Origin: Pelagibius marinus
GTDB taxonomy: Bacteria; Pseudomonadota; Alphaproteobacteria; Kiloniellales; Kiloniellaceae
Direction: 5' to 3'
Length of the DNA: 64,000 nucleotides
NCBI RefSeq assembly: GCF_014925385.1
Contig: NZ_JACSDK010000017.1
Location: 1-64,000, forward strand
In this document: in pieces, positions 54,437 through 63,666 of the stretch
Numbering within the stretch: position 1 is the first letter of the stretch
How the letters are laid out: each line of letters opens with the position of its first letter
Translations under genes and position numbers: made by a program
The notes under the pieces: model-generated
Databases searched by the model: none
What the model saw: the letters and a program-made list of their open reading frames with translations, nothing else
Told to the model about the DNA's origin: nothing

Positions 54437-55441
54437 TCAGCCGCGCCGCTTGTTGAGATAGTGGTCGATGGATACGGCAGCAAGCAGGATCGAACCGCGG
54501 ATGATATCCTGCCAGTAGACGGAGACGTCCAGCAGGGCGAGGGAACTGGACACCACGGAGAGCAGGATGGCACCCAGTATGGCGCCGAAGATGGTGCCGG
54601 TGCCGCCGGACAGGCTGGCGCCGCCGATCACCGCTGCGGCGATGACGTTCAATTCCATGCCGATGCCGAAGGTCGGCTGGGCGGAGCCGAAGCGGGCCAT
54701 GTAGATGATGCCGGCCACGCCGCACAGCGCCGAACAGAGAGTCGTCGTCAGGAAGACGACCTTCTTAGTGCGGATGCCCGAGTAGGCAGCCGCCTTCTCG
54801 TTGCTGCCGGTGTAGAACACCTTCCGGAAGATCGTCGTGCGCCGCAGCATGAAGTCGAATGTGACGACCACGGCAACGAAGATCACGATGACGACCGGTA
54901 TGACACCGATTGAGCCCTGGCCAATGAATTTGAACTCCGGCGGCAGGGTGAAGAGTCCGAGTGGCCGTCCCCCTGTGCCCAGCAGGCAGGCGCCGCGGGC
55001 GATCACCATCACGGCGAGCGAGACGATGAAATGGTGCAGGCCAACCCGCGTCACGAAGAATCCCATGCCGGCACCGATGGCGGTGCAGGCGGCGATGGAG
55101 ATCAGCGAGGCAGTCCAGGGGTCGACACCATTAAGAAACAGCAGGCCGGCGATGACCATGGCGAGCGCGGTCACCGAGCCGACGGAGAGGTCGATGCCGC
55201 CCGATACCAGCAGGATGGTCATGCCGACGACCACGATGCCTTCCACGGCGAAAGCCATCGCCATGGCGCGCATATTGACCCAGGTGAGGAAGTAGGGCGA
55301 CGCGAAGGACATCACCACGAAGAGGGCGAGGATGATAAGGATCAGGCCAGTCTCGCGCATGCGCAAGAGCCGCTTCAGCAGGCCCATGAGGCCGGCACTC
55401 GATTTTTTTTGCTGCCCCAGAGGAGTGAATGTCGAGACCAT
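54437..55441 (-). CDS. RbsC-type ABC sugar permease
   Basis: This 334-residue inner-membrane protein has eight to ten helices and the RbsC/XylH/LsrC signature GGIDLSVGSVTALAMV and the GGASLSGGTGTIFGAILGA stretch. It is the only permease of the importer here and could act as a homodimer. It begins 14 bases after the ATPase stop and is followed after 30 bases by the SorC regulator. Confidence 0.92.
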   Translation of the reverse strand: MVSTFTPLGQQKKSSAGLMGLLKRLLRMRETGLILIILALFVVMSFASPYFLTWVNMRAMAMAFAVEGIVVVGMTILLVSGGIDLSVGSVTALAMVIAGLLFLNGVDPWTASLISIAACTAIGAGMGFFVTRVGLHHFIVSLAVMVIARGACLLGTGGRPLGLFTLPPEFKFIGQGSIGVIPVVIVIFVAVVVTFDFMLRRTTIFRKVFYTGSNEKAAAYSGIRTKKVVFLTTTLCSALCGVAGIIYMARFGSAQPTFGIGMELNVIAAAVIGGASLSGGTGTIFGAILGAILLSVVSSSLALLDVSVYWQDIIRGSILLAAVSIDHYLNKRRG

Positions 55442-55455
55442 GGACTGCCCTGCCT

Positions 55456-56976
55456 TCAGATCGCTACTTGTTGTCTCTCGAGAACGGAGGCCAAGTGCAT
55501 GATGTTTTCCTCTGTCATGGAATCGCCGGAAACTTCGCCGCTGATCTGGCCTTCCCGCACTACCAGCACACGGTCGCAGACACCGATGAGTTCGGGCAGT
55601 TCCGAGGAAATTACCACGATGCCGACGCCGCTGCGGGCCAGTTCGCGCAGGATGCGGTGAATCTCGGCCTTGGCGCCGACGTCGACGCCGCGTGTCGGCT
55701 CATCGAGGAAGATCACCTGCGGCTTCACCGACAGCATCTTGGCGATGGCCACCTTCTGCTGGTTCCCGCCGGAAAGGGTTGAGACCGGCTGTCCGACGTG
55801 GCCGCACTTCAGGTTCAGCTGCTCGCCCAGGCCCCTGGCCTGGGCCTGTTCCCGGCGGTCGTCAATAACGCCAAGGTTCGAGGCGATCTGCTGTACCGCC
55901 AGGGCCGAGACATTCGAGGCGATGGACATTTCTAGGAACAGGCCGTCGCCCTTGCGGTCTTCGGAGAGATAGACGATTCCTTCGGCGATGCTGTCCTTGT
56001 AGTGCCGCCGGTCCAGGCACCGACCCTTGAGGCGGACTTCGCCGGTTACTTCGCCTTCAAGGGCGCAGATGCCCTTGACGATTTCGCTGCGTCCGGCGCC
56101 GATCAGGCCAGCAAAGCCGAGGATCTCTCCCTTTCTCACGTCGAAGGTGATGTTGCGGAAGCGCCGGCGCTCGCTCAGATTCTCGACAGCGAGGATGACC
56201 TCCGCGGAGCGCTCCTCCGGGCGCTGCTTTTCCGGGTAGAGAGTCTCGATCACGCGCCCCACCATTGCGTTGACGATTTCGCGCGGCGTGGTCTCGGCGA
56301 TCTTCCGGGTGGTGATGTACTGGCCGTCGCGGAGCACGGTCACCCGGTCGCAGTTGTCGAAGATCTCCACCATGCGGTGGGAGATGTAAATGATTGAGAT
56401 GCCCTGTGCCGCGAGCCGGCGCATGATGCCGAAGAGCACCTGCGCTTCCTTTTCGGTCAGCGCGGCGGTGGGTTCGTCCAGGATAAGCACGCGGCAGTCC
56501 AGGGTCAGGGCCTTGGCAATCTCCACCAGCTGCTGCTGCGAGATCGAGAGATCGCGGGCGAGGGACGTGGGATCGATGTCACCGAGCTGGCCTAGGACCG
56601 CGGCGGCGCGCCTCTCCAGGTCCCTGTAGTTCATCAGCAGATGGGGACTGGCGTTGGTGGCGGCCATGAAGATGTTTTCCGCCACGGTGATGTCCGGGCA
56701 GAGCGCGATCTCCTGGTGCACGAAGCCGATTCCCAGGCGCTGCGCCATGGCGGGGGAGGCGATGTCCACCGGCCGGCCGTCGAAGCGGATCTCGCCGCTG
56801 TCGGGGCGCAGGATGCCGTCGACGGCGTTCATCAGGGTCGACTTGCCGGCGCCGTTCTCGCCGGCAATGGCATGGATCTCCCCCCGGCGCAGTTCGAAGT
56901 CGACGCCGCGCAGGGCCTGGACCGGGCCGAAAGCCTTGCTCAGGTTCGAGATCTGAAGGATGAGGTCGTCTGCCAT
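55456..56976 (-). CDS. RbsA-type double ABC ATPase
   Basis: This 506-residue protein has two ABC cassettes. The first is canonical ([34 protein letters not shown]). The second has the altered Walker A of RbsA proteins (GLIGAGRSE) and an [15 protein letters not shown] signature with [14 protein letters not shown]. It energises sugar uptake with the RbsC-type permease. A 112-base gap separates it from the binding-protein gene, so a processing site or partial terminator may lie there. Confidence 0.94.
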   Translation of the reverse strand: MADDLILQISNLSKAFGPVQALRGVDFELRRGEIHAIAGENGAGKSTLMNAVDGILRPDSGEIRFDGRPVDIASPAMAQRLGIGFVHQEIALCPDITVAENIFMAATNASPHLLMNYRDLERRAAAVLGQLGDIDPTSLARDLSISQQQLVEIAKALTLDCRVLILDEPTAALTEKEAQVLFGIMRRLAAQGISIIYISHRMVEIFDNCDRVTVLRDGQYITTRKIAETTPREIVNAMVGRVIETLYPEKQRPEERSAEVILAVENLSERRRFRNITFDVRKGEILGFAGLIGAGRSEIVKGICALEGEVTGEVRLKGRCLDRRHYKDSIAEGIVYLSEDRKGDGLFLEMSIASNVSALAVQQIASNLGVIDDRREQAQARGLGEQLNLKCGHVGQPVSTLSGGNQQKVAIAKMLSVKPQVIFLDEPTRGVDVGAKAEIHRILRELARSGVGIVVISSELPELIGVCDRVLVVREGQISGEVSGDSMTEENIMHLASVLERQQVAI

Positions 56977-57088
56977 CGCATGACTCTTCGCCGGATGTGG
57001 TTCCGCCCGGCTTCCGCCTGGTTGCCCGCACCGCTGAAAGCGCGTCTGGTGCCTGCAACCGCGGCGGAAGATCTATTGGCGGCTTCTC

Positions 57089-58108
57089 TCAGCTCGGGTC
57101 GCGGCCTTCCATGTAGGCGTTGAGGTCGAAGGCGTCGGCATTCTCCTTCGTGATCACCGCAAAGCCGTTGTCGATGAAGGGTATCTGCACCGGATTGTAG
57201 CCGGAGACCTTGTAGTCGTTGAAGGGGTCGAAGATCTCGGAGTGTGCGGCCATGAAGGTGGAGACGAAGCCCATAAAGCCCTGCACGCCCTGGTTCGGGT
57301 TCAGCGACATGTGAATATTGCCGGCCTTGATATGCTCCAGCGTTGTCGGGGTGATATCCGCGTGCATGATGAGTACATCGGCTTTGGCTTCCAGCACGGC
57401 GGCTACCGCACCCTCGGCGGAGCCGGCCTCGGGGATCCAGAGCGCACCCAGGTTGGGGTTGGCCTGCAGGATCGAGGCGGTGGCGCGGTATGCGGCGTTG
57501 CTGTCCTGGTTAGTCGCCTGACGGCCGACCAGTTTCATATCCGGAAAGTTCTCTTCCATATAGGCGATGAGCGCCGTGACCCGGAGGTCGTGGTTGCTCT
57601 GGCCCGGATTCTCGAGCACGGCGTATTCGCCGCTATCGCCGATCTGTGAGACGATTTCCTCTGCGGCAAACTTGGCCTCGGCAACGTTGTCCGACGTGAT
57701 GTAGGCGGAGCGCTTCGACTTTGGCGAGTCGGCGGCGAAGGTCACCACCTCGATGCCGCTGTCGATGGCGCGGTTGATCGGTTCGATGAAGGGGTCCGAC
57801 TGCATGGGGTGCAGCAGGATGCCCGCAGGCTGCTTTACCATGTCCTGTTCGAAGGAGGCGATCTGCTTCGTGATGTCGTAATCCGGGGTGCCCGAGAAGA
57901 TCGTTTCGCAACCCATCGCCTCGGCGGCCTGCTTGAAGCCCTGATAGACAGGGACCCAGTAGGGATGGGCCGAAACCATCACGTTCATGATGTAGGTTTC
58001 CCCCGGCTCACACTGAAACCTGCTTTGAGCCGCAGCGTCGTTGGCGGTCGTCAGGGTAAGCGCCATTGCGACCGCGGTCAGCGCCCCGGCCAAACCGAAG
58101 AGTCTCAT
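57089..58108 (-). CDS. periplasmic sugar-binding protein (RbsB/peripla_BP_4 type)
   Basis: This 339-residue protein has a signal peptide (1-28, ending NDAAAQS) and a two-lobe peripla_BP_4 fold. MVSAHPYWVPVYQGFKQAAEAMG is the opening strand-helix unit and GILLHPMQSDPF a hinge-side loop. It should bind the substrate of the operon in the periplasm. Its sequence does not resemble E. coli LsrB closely, so AI-2 is not favoured. It is the first gene after the operon promoter. Confidence 0.9.
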   Translation of the reverse strand: MRLFGLAGALTAVAMALTLTTANDAAAQSRFQCEPGETYIMNVMVSAHPYWVPVYQGFKQAAEAMGCETIFSGTPDYDITKQIASFEQDMVKQPAGILLHPMQSDPFIEPINRAIDSGIEVVTFAADSPKSKRSAYITSDNVAEAKFAAEEIVSQIGDSGEYAVLENPGQSNHDLRVTALIAYMEENFPDMKLVGRQATNQDSNAAYRATASILQANPNLGALWIPEAGSAEGAVAAVLEAKADVLIMHADITPTTLEHIKAGNIHMSLNPNQGVQGFMGFVSTFMAAHSEIFDPFNDYKVSGYNPVQIPFIDNGFAVITKENADAFDLNAYMEGRDPS

Positions 58109-58168
58109 AGTGTTCCTCCGCTTTATCTCCCGGCGTTCGAGCCGGGTTCGTTTTATTCAACCCAGCGT

Positions 58169-58277
58169 GCGATTTTTTTCACTATACGAAATTTATCGCG
58201 CGACCTCTATCAAAAGCAGGGTGCCCCGAGGCTGTCAATCAGATTCGAGAAATAATTCGATTACTGAAATTTATTGC
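58169..58277 (-). promoter_or_regulatory. promoter flanked by two candidate SorC operators
   Basis: On the minus strand TTGACA (plus coordinates 58233-58238) and TTTGAT (58209-58214) form a promoter with an 18-base spacer. Two 31-bp dyads flank it: 58169-58199 (arms GCGATTTTTTTC and GAAATTTATCGC) and 58247-58277 (arms GAGAAATAATTC and GAAATTTATTGC). Their starts are 78 bp apart. The downstream one covers about +10 to +40, a repressor position; the upstream one could support DNA looping. Confidence 0.55.
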
Positions 58278-58471
58278 ACCAAGCACCCCGCTCGCGAGAT
58301 GACCCGAAGACGAGGGGCCTTGCCATGGAGTGCTGCTTTCCCAGCCATGGTCTTGTTCTGCGCTGCTTTCGCCTGTGCTCGGGACTTCCCCAGTCTCTCA
58401 ATGCGCTTGTCCAGCAGACGGTTTGGCTGCTGTGGATCATGCCGGTCGGCACCAAGGTGAATCCGGAATCG

Positions 58472-58636
58472 GGAAGTCGCTCCGAGAGCTCGGCTCTGGC
58501 CCATGAAGCGGCCTCCCGCAATAGCGGCGTCGCCCTGGCGGTCAAGGCTTTCGTCAAAAGGCAATTGCAGAACGGCAGCCTGGTGGCTCCGTTCGACGAG
58601 ACCTGCGATAGCGGTGAGGGATGTTTCCTCACTTGA
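58472..58636 (+). pseudogene. C-terminal fragment of a LysR-type regulator
   Basis: A plus-strand frame reads SALAHEAASRNSGVALAV, then FVKRQLQNGSLVAPFDET and SGEGCFLT. This matches the end of the LysR effector-binding domain of GcvA-type regulators, where G-VALA and L-G-LV-PFD are conserved. No N-terminal helix-turn-helix or body of the protein is upstream. It is a decayed remnant. Confidence 0.55.
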
Positions 58637-58840
58637 CCCGAAAGTGCCGCGCCGTCACCGACATTGATGAGGTTTCTAGGTTCGATACGGGATCTGCTGC
58701 AGCGGGAGGAGCAGGATACGCCAGGCATCGCGGAGGCGGGAACCTGGCGGCCGCCACCTGCTTGGATGGGTGGCTTTGCCGCCCGATGGGTAGAACCCGC
58801 CCGGGTCCTCTGGCCCTGTGCCGGGGCGGCGTCGTGGAAC
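58637..58840. other. intergenic region, nothing recognised
   Basis: Between the LysR relic and the end of the gamma-glutamyltransferase gene no gene, repeat or clear hairpin is supported. Overlapping open frames on both strands here look like chance frames of GC-rich DNA. Confidence 0.35.
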
Positions 58841-60427
58841 TCAATAGCCCAGGGCGCAACCGTCCTTTCGGGGATCCGATCCGCCGGAGAGAATACCCCG
58901 GCCGTGATCGATGAGAATGGCTTGGCCGCCGCCCAAAGGCTCAGGAGCCAGGCGCACGTCGTGGCCGATCGCGAGCAGAGCTCGGATTGTCTCTGCCGGA
59001 AACGATTTCTCGAGCTCGAGCGAGGACTCGCCGGCGAAGACCCGCGGCATGTCGAGGGCGGCCTGCACGTCCAGGCCGTAGTCGAAGACATTGGTCAGCA
59101 AGCGTGTGTGACCGAACGGCTGATAGTCGCCGCCCATCACGCCGTAAGGCATCAGCGCCCGACCGGCGCGCGTCACCATGCCCGGCATGATGGTGTGCAT
59201 GGGCCGCTTGGAGGGGCCAATACAATTGGGGTGGTCTGCATCGAGGCGGAAGGATCGGCCCCGGTTCTGGAACAGCACACCCGTCTGTGGGCAGAGGATG
59301 GCGCTGCCGAAGGAATCGTAGATGGAATTGATAAAGCTGACGGCATTGAGGTCGCGATCGACGACGCAGACGTAGACGGTGTCGGACTTCCTGAGGCCGA
59401 GGTCCGGCAGGTTCTCCAGCGGGCGGTCGAGTCGGATGCTCGAGCGTAGTTCGCCCGCCCAGTCTTTCGACAGCAGTCGCTCGAGCTTCGCAGTCATGCT
59501 GGCAGGATCGGCGATCGCGGCGTTGCGGGCGGCGAAGGCCAGCCGGCCCGCCTCGGCCTCGAGATGCGTTCGCTCGGCCGATAGCGGCGCCCAGTCCTGG
59601 AGGTCGAAGCCCTCCAGGATATTCAGCATGATGAGGGCCGTCAGGCCCTGATTGTTGGGCGGAATCTGGTGCACGCGGATTCCGCGATAGTCGGTACAGA
59701 TCGGCGTCACGTATTCGCCTTGCACGGCCGCGAAGTCCTCGAGGACGTGGCAGCCGCCGGCGGCGCGGAGCGTGGCGGTCATGGCCTCCGCGATCTCTCC
59801 CTCATAAAACGCCCGGCGCCCGCCGGCGGCGACCTTGGCGAGCGTCTCGGCAAGGGCGGGCTGGCAATGCAGGTCGCCCTCGCCAGGAACCTGGTCCCGC
59901 GGCAGGAAGACGGCCCGCGCAGCTTCGTTCTGCCGAAGCTGATTCGCGGCGCGCAACCAGTCGAAGCGGACGCGGGCATGCACCGGATAGCCGCCGCGCG
60001 CATAGGCGATGGCAGGCGCGAGCAGACGACTGAAGTCCATCCAGCCGTGGGTCTCGTGCAATCTGGTCCAGGCATCGATGGCGCCTGGCATGGTCACGGC
60101 GTGAACAGAGGTTGCCTCGATCTCGCGCATGCCTTGTTTAAGGAAGAGGTCCAGGGCCGCCGCCGCAGGCGCCCGCCCTGACCCGTTGAAGCCGATGACT
60201 TCCTCACTGCCGCCAAGGCACATGAGGGCGAAGCAGTCGCCGCCGATGCCTGTAGACTGCGGCTCCACCACGGCCAGCGTCGCCGAGGCGGCGATGGCGG
60301 CGTCGAGGGCATTGCCGCCCTTGCGCAAGACATCGATTGCAACTCCCGTCGCGAGCGGATGAGAGGTGGCCGCCATGCCGTTGCAAGCGTGCACGGTCGA
60401 TCGACCGGGGAAGTCGAAATCGCGCAA
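58841..60427 (-). CDS. ggt: gamma-glutamyltransferase family protein
   Basis: This 528-residue Ntn hydrolase is made as a precursor that cuts itself before T350 (KSDTVYVCVVD), the catalytic nucleophile. GGNALDAAIAASATLAVVEP and MPYGVMGGDYQPFGHT are family signatures. It lacks an obvious signal peptide, so it is probably cytoplasmic. It would transfer or hydrolyse gamma-glutamyl groups of glutathione, gamma-glutamyl amides or related compounds. It is the last gene of a unit with an amino-acid importer and a GntR regulator. Confidence 0.9.
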   Translation of the reverse strand: MRDFDFPGRSTVHACNGMAATSHPLATGVAIDVLRKGGNALDAAIAASATLAVVEPQSTGIGGDCFALMCLGGSEEVIGFNGSGRAPAAAALDLFLKQGMREIEATSVHAVTMPGAIDAWTRLHETHGWMDFSRLLAPAIAYARGGYPVHARVRFDWLRAANQLRQNEAARAVFLPRDQVPGEGDLHCQPALAETLAKVAAGGRRAFYEGEIAEAMTATLRAAGGCHVLEDFAAVQGEYVTPICTDYRGIRVHQIPPNNQGLTALIMLNILEGFDLQDWAPLSAERTHLEAEAGRLAFAARNAAIADPASMTAKLERLLSKDWAGELRSSIRLDRPLENLPDLGLRKSDTVYVCVVDRDLNAVSFINSIYDSFGSAILCPQTGVLFQNRGRSFRLDADHPNCIGPSKRPMHTIMPGMVTRAGRALMPYGVMGGDYQPFGHTRLLTNVFDYGLDVQAALDMPRVFAGESSLELEKSFPAETIRALLAIGHDVRLAPEPLGGGQAILIDHGRGILSGGSDPRKDGCALGY

Positions 60428-60442
60428 AAGATCTCTCCTGTT

Positions 60443-61201
60443 CTATCGTTTGGCGCGGCCCGGTGGCCGCTGCGGCAACGCAAAACGCCGACGCCGTTCC
60501 TCGTAGAGGCGCTCGATCCGAGCCATGTTGCGCAGGGAGTCCCGTATATGCTCGCGTGCCGCTTCGGCAGCCCGAGGCCCATCACGGGCAACGACCGCGT
60601 CAATGATTTCACGGTGCTGCTCGACGGCGTCATCCCAGGAGTCGATCCAGAGCACTTCAAGCCAGAGGGCAACCCGCAGCTGCTCGTAGAGCCGGCGAGT
60701 CATATCCTGCAGCACCGGGTTTCGGGTTGCCGAAACGATCACTTCGTGAACCTTCAGGCCGAGCTCCAGCTCGCGGGCGGGCTCCCGGGACTCGCTGTCC
60801 TGGTGCTGGTTGATCGCCTCGATCTCCGCCATGACCGCCTTCAGGCGGGCCAGATCCTCGTCGGTTGCCGTGCGGCAGGCGACCTCGGCGACATAAGCGT
60901 CGAGGCCCTCGCGCGCCACCAGCAGGTTGCGGATCGCCTCCGGCTCGAAGTGGACGACGGAATAGCCGCTATTCTGCCTACCGATGACCAGGCCCTCTGC
61001 CTCCAGAAGCATGAGCGCTTCGCGAAGCGGTGTGCGGCTGACACCGATCAATTTCGAGAGCCTTACCTCCGAGAGCCGCTCGCCGGGATGGAAGGTCGAG
61101 GACAGGATCATGCCCTTCAGGGCTTCGTAGGCATGCCGGCGCAGGGCGCCGCCGCCTGCGTGCGGTCGCTTTGCGTCGGGGCTGGCGTCTTTCTGGCTCA
61201 T
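60443..61201 (-). CDS. GntR/FadR-family transcriptional regulator
   Basis: This 252-residue regulator has a winged helix (about 20-80, HAYEALKGMILSSTFHPGERLSEVRLSKLIGVSRTPLREAL) and an FCD effector domain (about 95-225) with the metal-site histidines in the KVHEVIV and QHREIIDAV stretches. FCD regulators sense carboxylic or amino acids. I chose ATG 61201, next to the permease stop; a longer frame runs into that gene. The palindrome ATTGTATACAAT before the binding-protein gene is its likely target. Confidence 0.9.
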   Translation of the reverse strand: MSQKDASPDAKRPHAGGGALRRHAYEALKGMILSSTFHPGERLSEVRLSKLIGVSRTPLREALMLLEAEGLVIGRQNSGYSVVHFEPEAIRNLLVAREGLDAYVAEVACRTATDEDLARLKAVMAEIEAINQHQDSESREPARELELGLKVHEVIVSATRNPVLQDMTRRLYEQLRVALWLEVLWIDSWDDAVEQHREIIDAVVARDGPRAAEAAREHIRDSLRNMARIERLYEERRRRFALPQRPPGRAKR

Positions 61202-61202
61202 A

Positions 61203-61919
61203 TCAGGCCCTGATTTTCCTGCTGCCGTTGGCGTCGGCCGCTGCAAGATGCGCATGCAGCCGCCTCTCCACCCGCCTGGCAAGCAAGATGACGAGATACA
61301 CGATCGCAAGGTAGAACGCCGCCGCGGTCACGAAGGCTTCGTAGAAGGCAAAGTTCCGCGAGGCGATGACTCGCGCCACCCCGGTAATATCCATCACCGT
61401 GATGATGGATACCAGCGAGGTCGCCTGCAGTTGGTAGACCACTTCGTTGGTGTAGGCGGGCCACGCCGCCGCCAGTGCCCGGGGGAACAGGATGAAGCGC
61501 AGACGCTGGAGGGCGGACATGCCGAGCGCCATCGCCGCCTCCACCTCGCCGCGGGGGACGGCCTGGAGGGCGCCACGAAAGATCTCCGAGCTGTAGGCGG
61601 CAGTGTTCAGGGAGAGGGTCAGGACCGCACAGAACCACGGCTCGCGGAAGAACTGCCACAGGCCCACGGCCTCGAGGGTAGGCCGGAACTGCCCGCTGCC
61701 ATAGTAGATCAGGAAGATCTGCGCCAGCAGGGGCGTTCCCCGGAAGAACAGCACGTAGATCGTGGCGGGCCAGAATACCGCCGCTTTCGGGGACAGGCGC
61801 ATGAGCGCGATGGGCAGGGCAAGCACTGCGCCGAAGAGGCAACTGAGCGCCGTGTACTGCAGCGTGATGACAGCACCGCTTGCGAAGGCATCCAGGTGAT
61901 CCGAGAGGAATGTGAGCAT
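61203..61919 (-). CDS. polar amino-acid ABC permease 2
   Basis: This 238-residue inner-membrane permease of the HisM/GlnP class has five helices and the docking loop EVEAAMALGMSALQRLRFILFPRAL. The AYSSEIFRGALQ stretch is typical. ATG 61919 overlaps the stop of permease 1 (ATGA), showing coupled translation. A longer frame into that gene is spurious. The two permeases should form a heterodimer. Confidence 0.92.
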   Translation of the reverse strand: MLTFLSDHLDAFASGAVITLQYTALSCLFGAVLALPIALMRLSPKAAVFWPATIYVLFFRGTPLLAQIFLIYYGSGQFRPTLEAVGLWQFFREPWFCAVLTLSLNTAAYSSEIFRGALQAVPRGEVEAAMALGMSALQRLRFILFPRALAAAWPAYTNEVVYQLQATSLVSIITVMDITGVARVIASRNFAFYEAFVTAAAFYLAIVYLVILLARRVERRLHAHLAAADANGSRKIRA

Positions 61920-62614
61920 CAGAGCCTGCCGCCGACGACACCACGGCCCGCCCAGCCTTCCGCCCGCGCCTGTGCCCACATGGAAGCCAACGTGATCGTC
62001 AGGTAGACGAGGCAGGCGGCAAAGAAAAAGGTGAACGGCATCCGCGTTGCCCGTGCGGCCACGTCGGCATTGCGCATCAACTCGGGCAGTTGGATGATCG
62101 AGATCAGTGCCGTCGCCTTGACCAGAACCATCCAGACATTGCCGAGACCGGGCAGGGCGTAGCGGAACACCTGCGGCAGAATAACGAGGCGCAGCGCAGC
62201 CATGCGATTCAACCCCAGGACGGCGGCGGCCTCGTGCTGTCCGGCCGGCACGTTCAGGTAGGCGCCCCGGAACACTTCGCAAGCGAAGGCGCCGTAGATG
62301 AAGGTTATCGTTGCGATGCCGGCGGCAAAGGGATTGATAGCGACGACGAAGTCATATCCCAGCGACGCCGCCACGTCCTGGACGAGCGTCGGCACGCCGT
62401 AGTAGACGAGCAGCAGCAGAACCAGCTCCGGCACGCCGCGCACGACGGTGGTGTAGGCTTCCACGATGGCGGAACGGAGCCTGGACCGGCCGAGTTTCGC
62501 GAGGGCGGCAAGGAGCCCGACGATGACGGCCCCCGCCATAGAGACGACGGAGACCATTACCGTCAGCTGGACCCCCTCCCAAAGCAGCCAGCCGTAGCCC
62601 TTGAGGTCGAGCAT
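61919..62614 (-). CDS. polar amino-acid ABC permease 1
   Basis: This 231-residue permease is of the HisQ class. VEAYTTVVRGVPELVLLLLVYYGVP and the EVFRGAYLNVPAGQHEAAAVLGL docking loop are canonical. It follows the binding-protein gene by 37 bases and is coupled to permease 2. The ATP-binding protein needed to drive them is not in the window. Confidence 0.92.
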   Translation of the reverse strand: MLDLKGYGWLLWEGVQLTVMVSVVSMAGAVIVGLLAALAKLGRSRLRSAIVEAYTTVVRGVPELVLLLLVYYGVPTLVQDVAASLGYDFVVAINPFAAGIATITFIYGAFACEVFRGAYLNVPAGQHEAAAVLGLNRMAALRLVILPQVFRYALPGLGNVWMVLVKATALISIIQLPELMRNADVAARATRMPFTFFFAACLVYLTITLASMWAQARAEGWAGRGVVGGRL

Positions 62615-62651
62615 CAGCGTCGGTGGGCGAAGCTATCGAAAGTCAGGCAAT

Positions 62652-63425
62652 CTACTCCCCGTAGACATCGAAGCCGAACCACTTCTCGGAGATCTTCTGA
62701 TACGTGCCGTCGGCACGGACCTTGGCAATGGCGTCCGAGAAGGCGTCCGCGATGTGTGCGTCTTCCTTGCGCACACCGACACCGGCGCCGTAGCCGAACC
62801 ACTTCGCGCCAGTATACTCCGGGCCGCGGAACTCGAAGCCCTCTCCCTCCGGCGTCTTCAGGAATCCTTCGGACGCTGCGACAACGTCGGCCATGATGGC
62901 GTCGACGCGGCCCGATTGGAGGTCGAGATAGGCCTCTTCCATCGTGGCGTAGACCCTCAAGTCGATGCCGGCCATCTCATCGCGCATGAAGCGCTCGAAG
63001 CTGGTGGCGCGCTGGGTGCCGACGACCTTCCCCTGCATGGCCTCCCGGCTGATCTCGAGCGTGCTCGCCTTAGGGACCACGAAGCGAGCCGGCACCTGGT
63101 AATACTTGTCCGAGAAGGTAATGCGTTCGCGCCGCTCGTCGGTGATGTAGAGGGAGGCGATGATGGCATCGTATTTCTGCGCCAGGAGGCCGGGAATGAT
63201 GCCATCCCAGTCCTGCACCGCGAACTCGCAGTTCGCCCCGATCTCATCGCACATGGCACGCGCCAAGTCGATCTCGAAGCCTTGCACCTTGCCTTCGTCG
63301 TCGAGGTAGTTAAAGGGCGCGTAGGCGCCTTCGGTCGCGATCCGGAGTGGGTTGGGCAGCTCCTGCGCGGAAGCGGGGATGGCAAGCAGAAGCGTGCCCA
63401 AGATCAGGCTGACGGTGGTTCGCAT
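62652..63425 (-). CDS. polar amino-acid binding protein (SBP_bac_3)
   Basis: This 257-residue periplasmic protein has a signal peptide (1-20, ending AIPASAQ). It starts with IATEGAYAPFNYLDDEGKVQGFEIDLARAM and later WDGIIPGLLAQKYDAIIASLYIT, both SBP_bac_3 signatures as in HisJ or octopine-binding proteins. ATG 63425 gives the signal peptide; a longer reading crosses the promoter. It leads the importer-regulator-ggt unit. Confidence 0.93.
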   Translation of the reverse strand: MRTTVSLILGTLLLAIPASAQELPNPLRIATEGAYAPFNYLDDEGKVQGFEIDLARAMCDEIGANCEFAVQDWDGIIPGLLAQKYDAIIASLYITDERRERITFSDKYYQVPARFVVPKASTLEISREAMQGKVVGTQRATSFERFMRDEMAGIDLRVYATMEEAYLDLQSGRVDAIMADVVAASEGFLKTPEGEGFEFRGPEYTGAKWFGYGAGVGVRKEDAHIADAFSDAIAKVRADGTYQKISEKWFGFDVYGE

Positions 63426-63446
63426 GACAGGCTCCCTGTTGTCGTT

Positions 63447-63458
63447 ATTGTATACAAT
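63447..63458. promoter_or_regulatory. GntR/FadR-type operator palindrome
   Basis: ATTGTATACAAT is a perfect 12-bp palindrome 22 bases upstream of the binding-protein start. TTGTATACAA cores are typical of FCD-class GntR operators. It is the only such site I saw in the window, and a GntR/FCD regulator is encoded in the same unit. It probably allows repression of the importer and ggt. Confidence 0.6.
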
Positions 63459-63666
63459 ATTGCATGCGATCGAGGCTGCGTCAACTGTCTCTCTGGCCGA
63501 CGACATCGGCTGAAGCTCTTTGAGCCCAATCGCGTTCGACGCTCCGCGCCCTCCGGAATGCCTCCACGCATTCCGCGGACTTTGGAATAGCCAAAGCGAA
63601 GAACGCCGCGAACAGGCCGCTGAAGCAAAAATCAGGCTGAGGGATCTCAGGCGCCGGATTGAAATG

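Noticed and set aside
48303-58108. AI-2 (lsr) quorum-signal uptake operon
   Set aside because: Several parts are Lsr-like, but the binding protein does not resemble LsrB, there is one permease rather than two, LsrG is missing and GlpD- and AKR-type enzymes are present.
58261-59091. 276-residue minus-strand open frame
   Set aside because: It overlaps the end of ggt in another frame and crosses the LysR relic. Its Ser/Arg-rich product has no domain.
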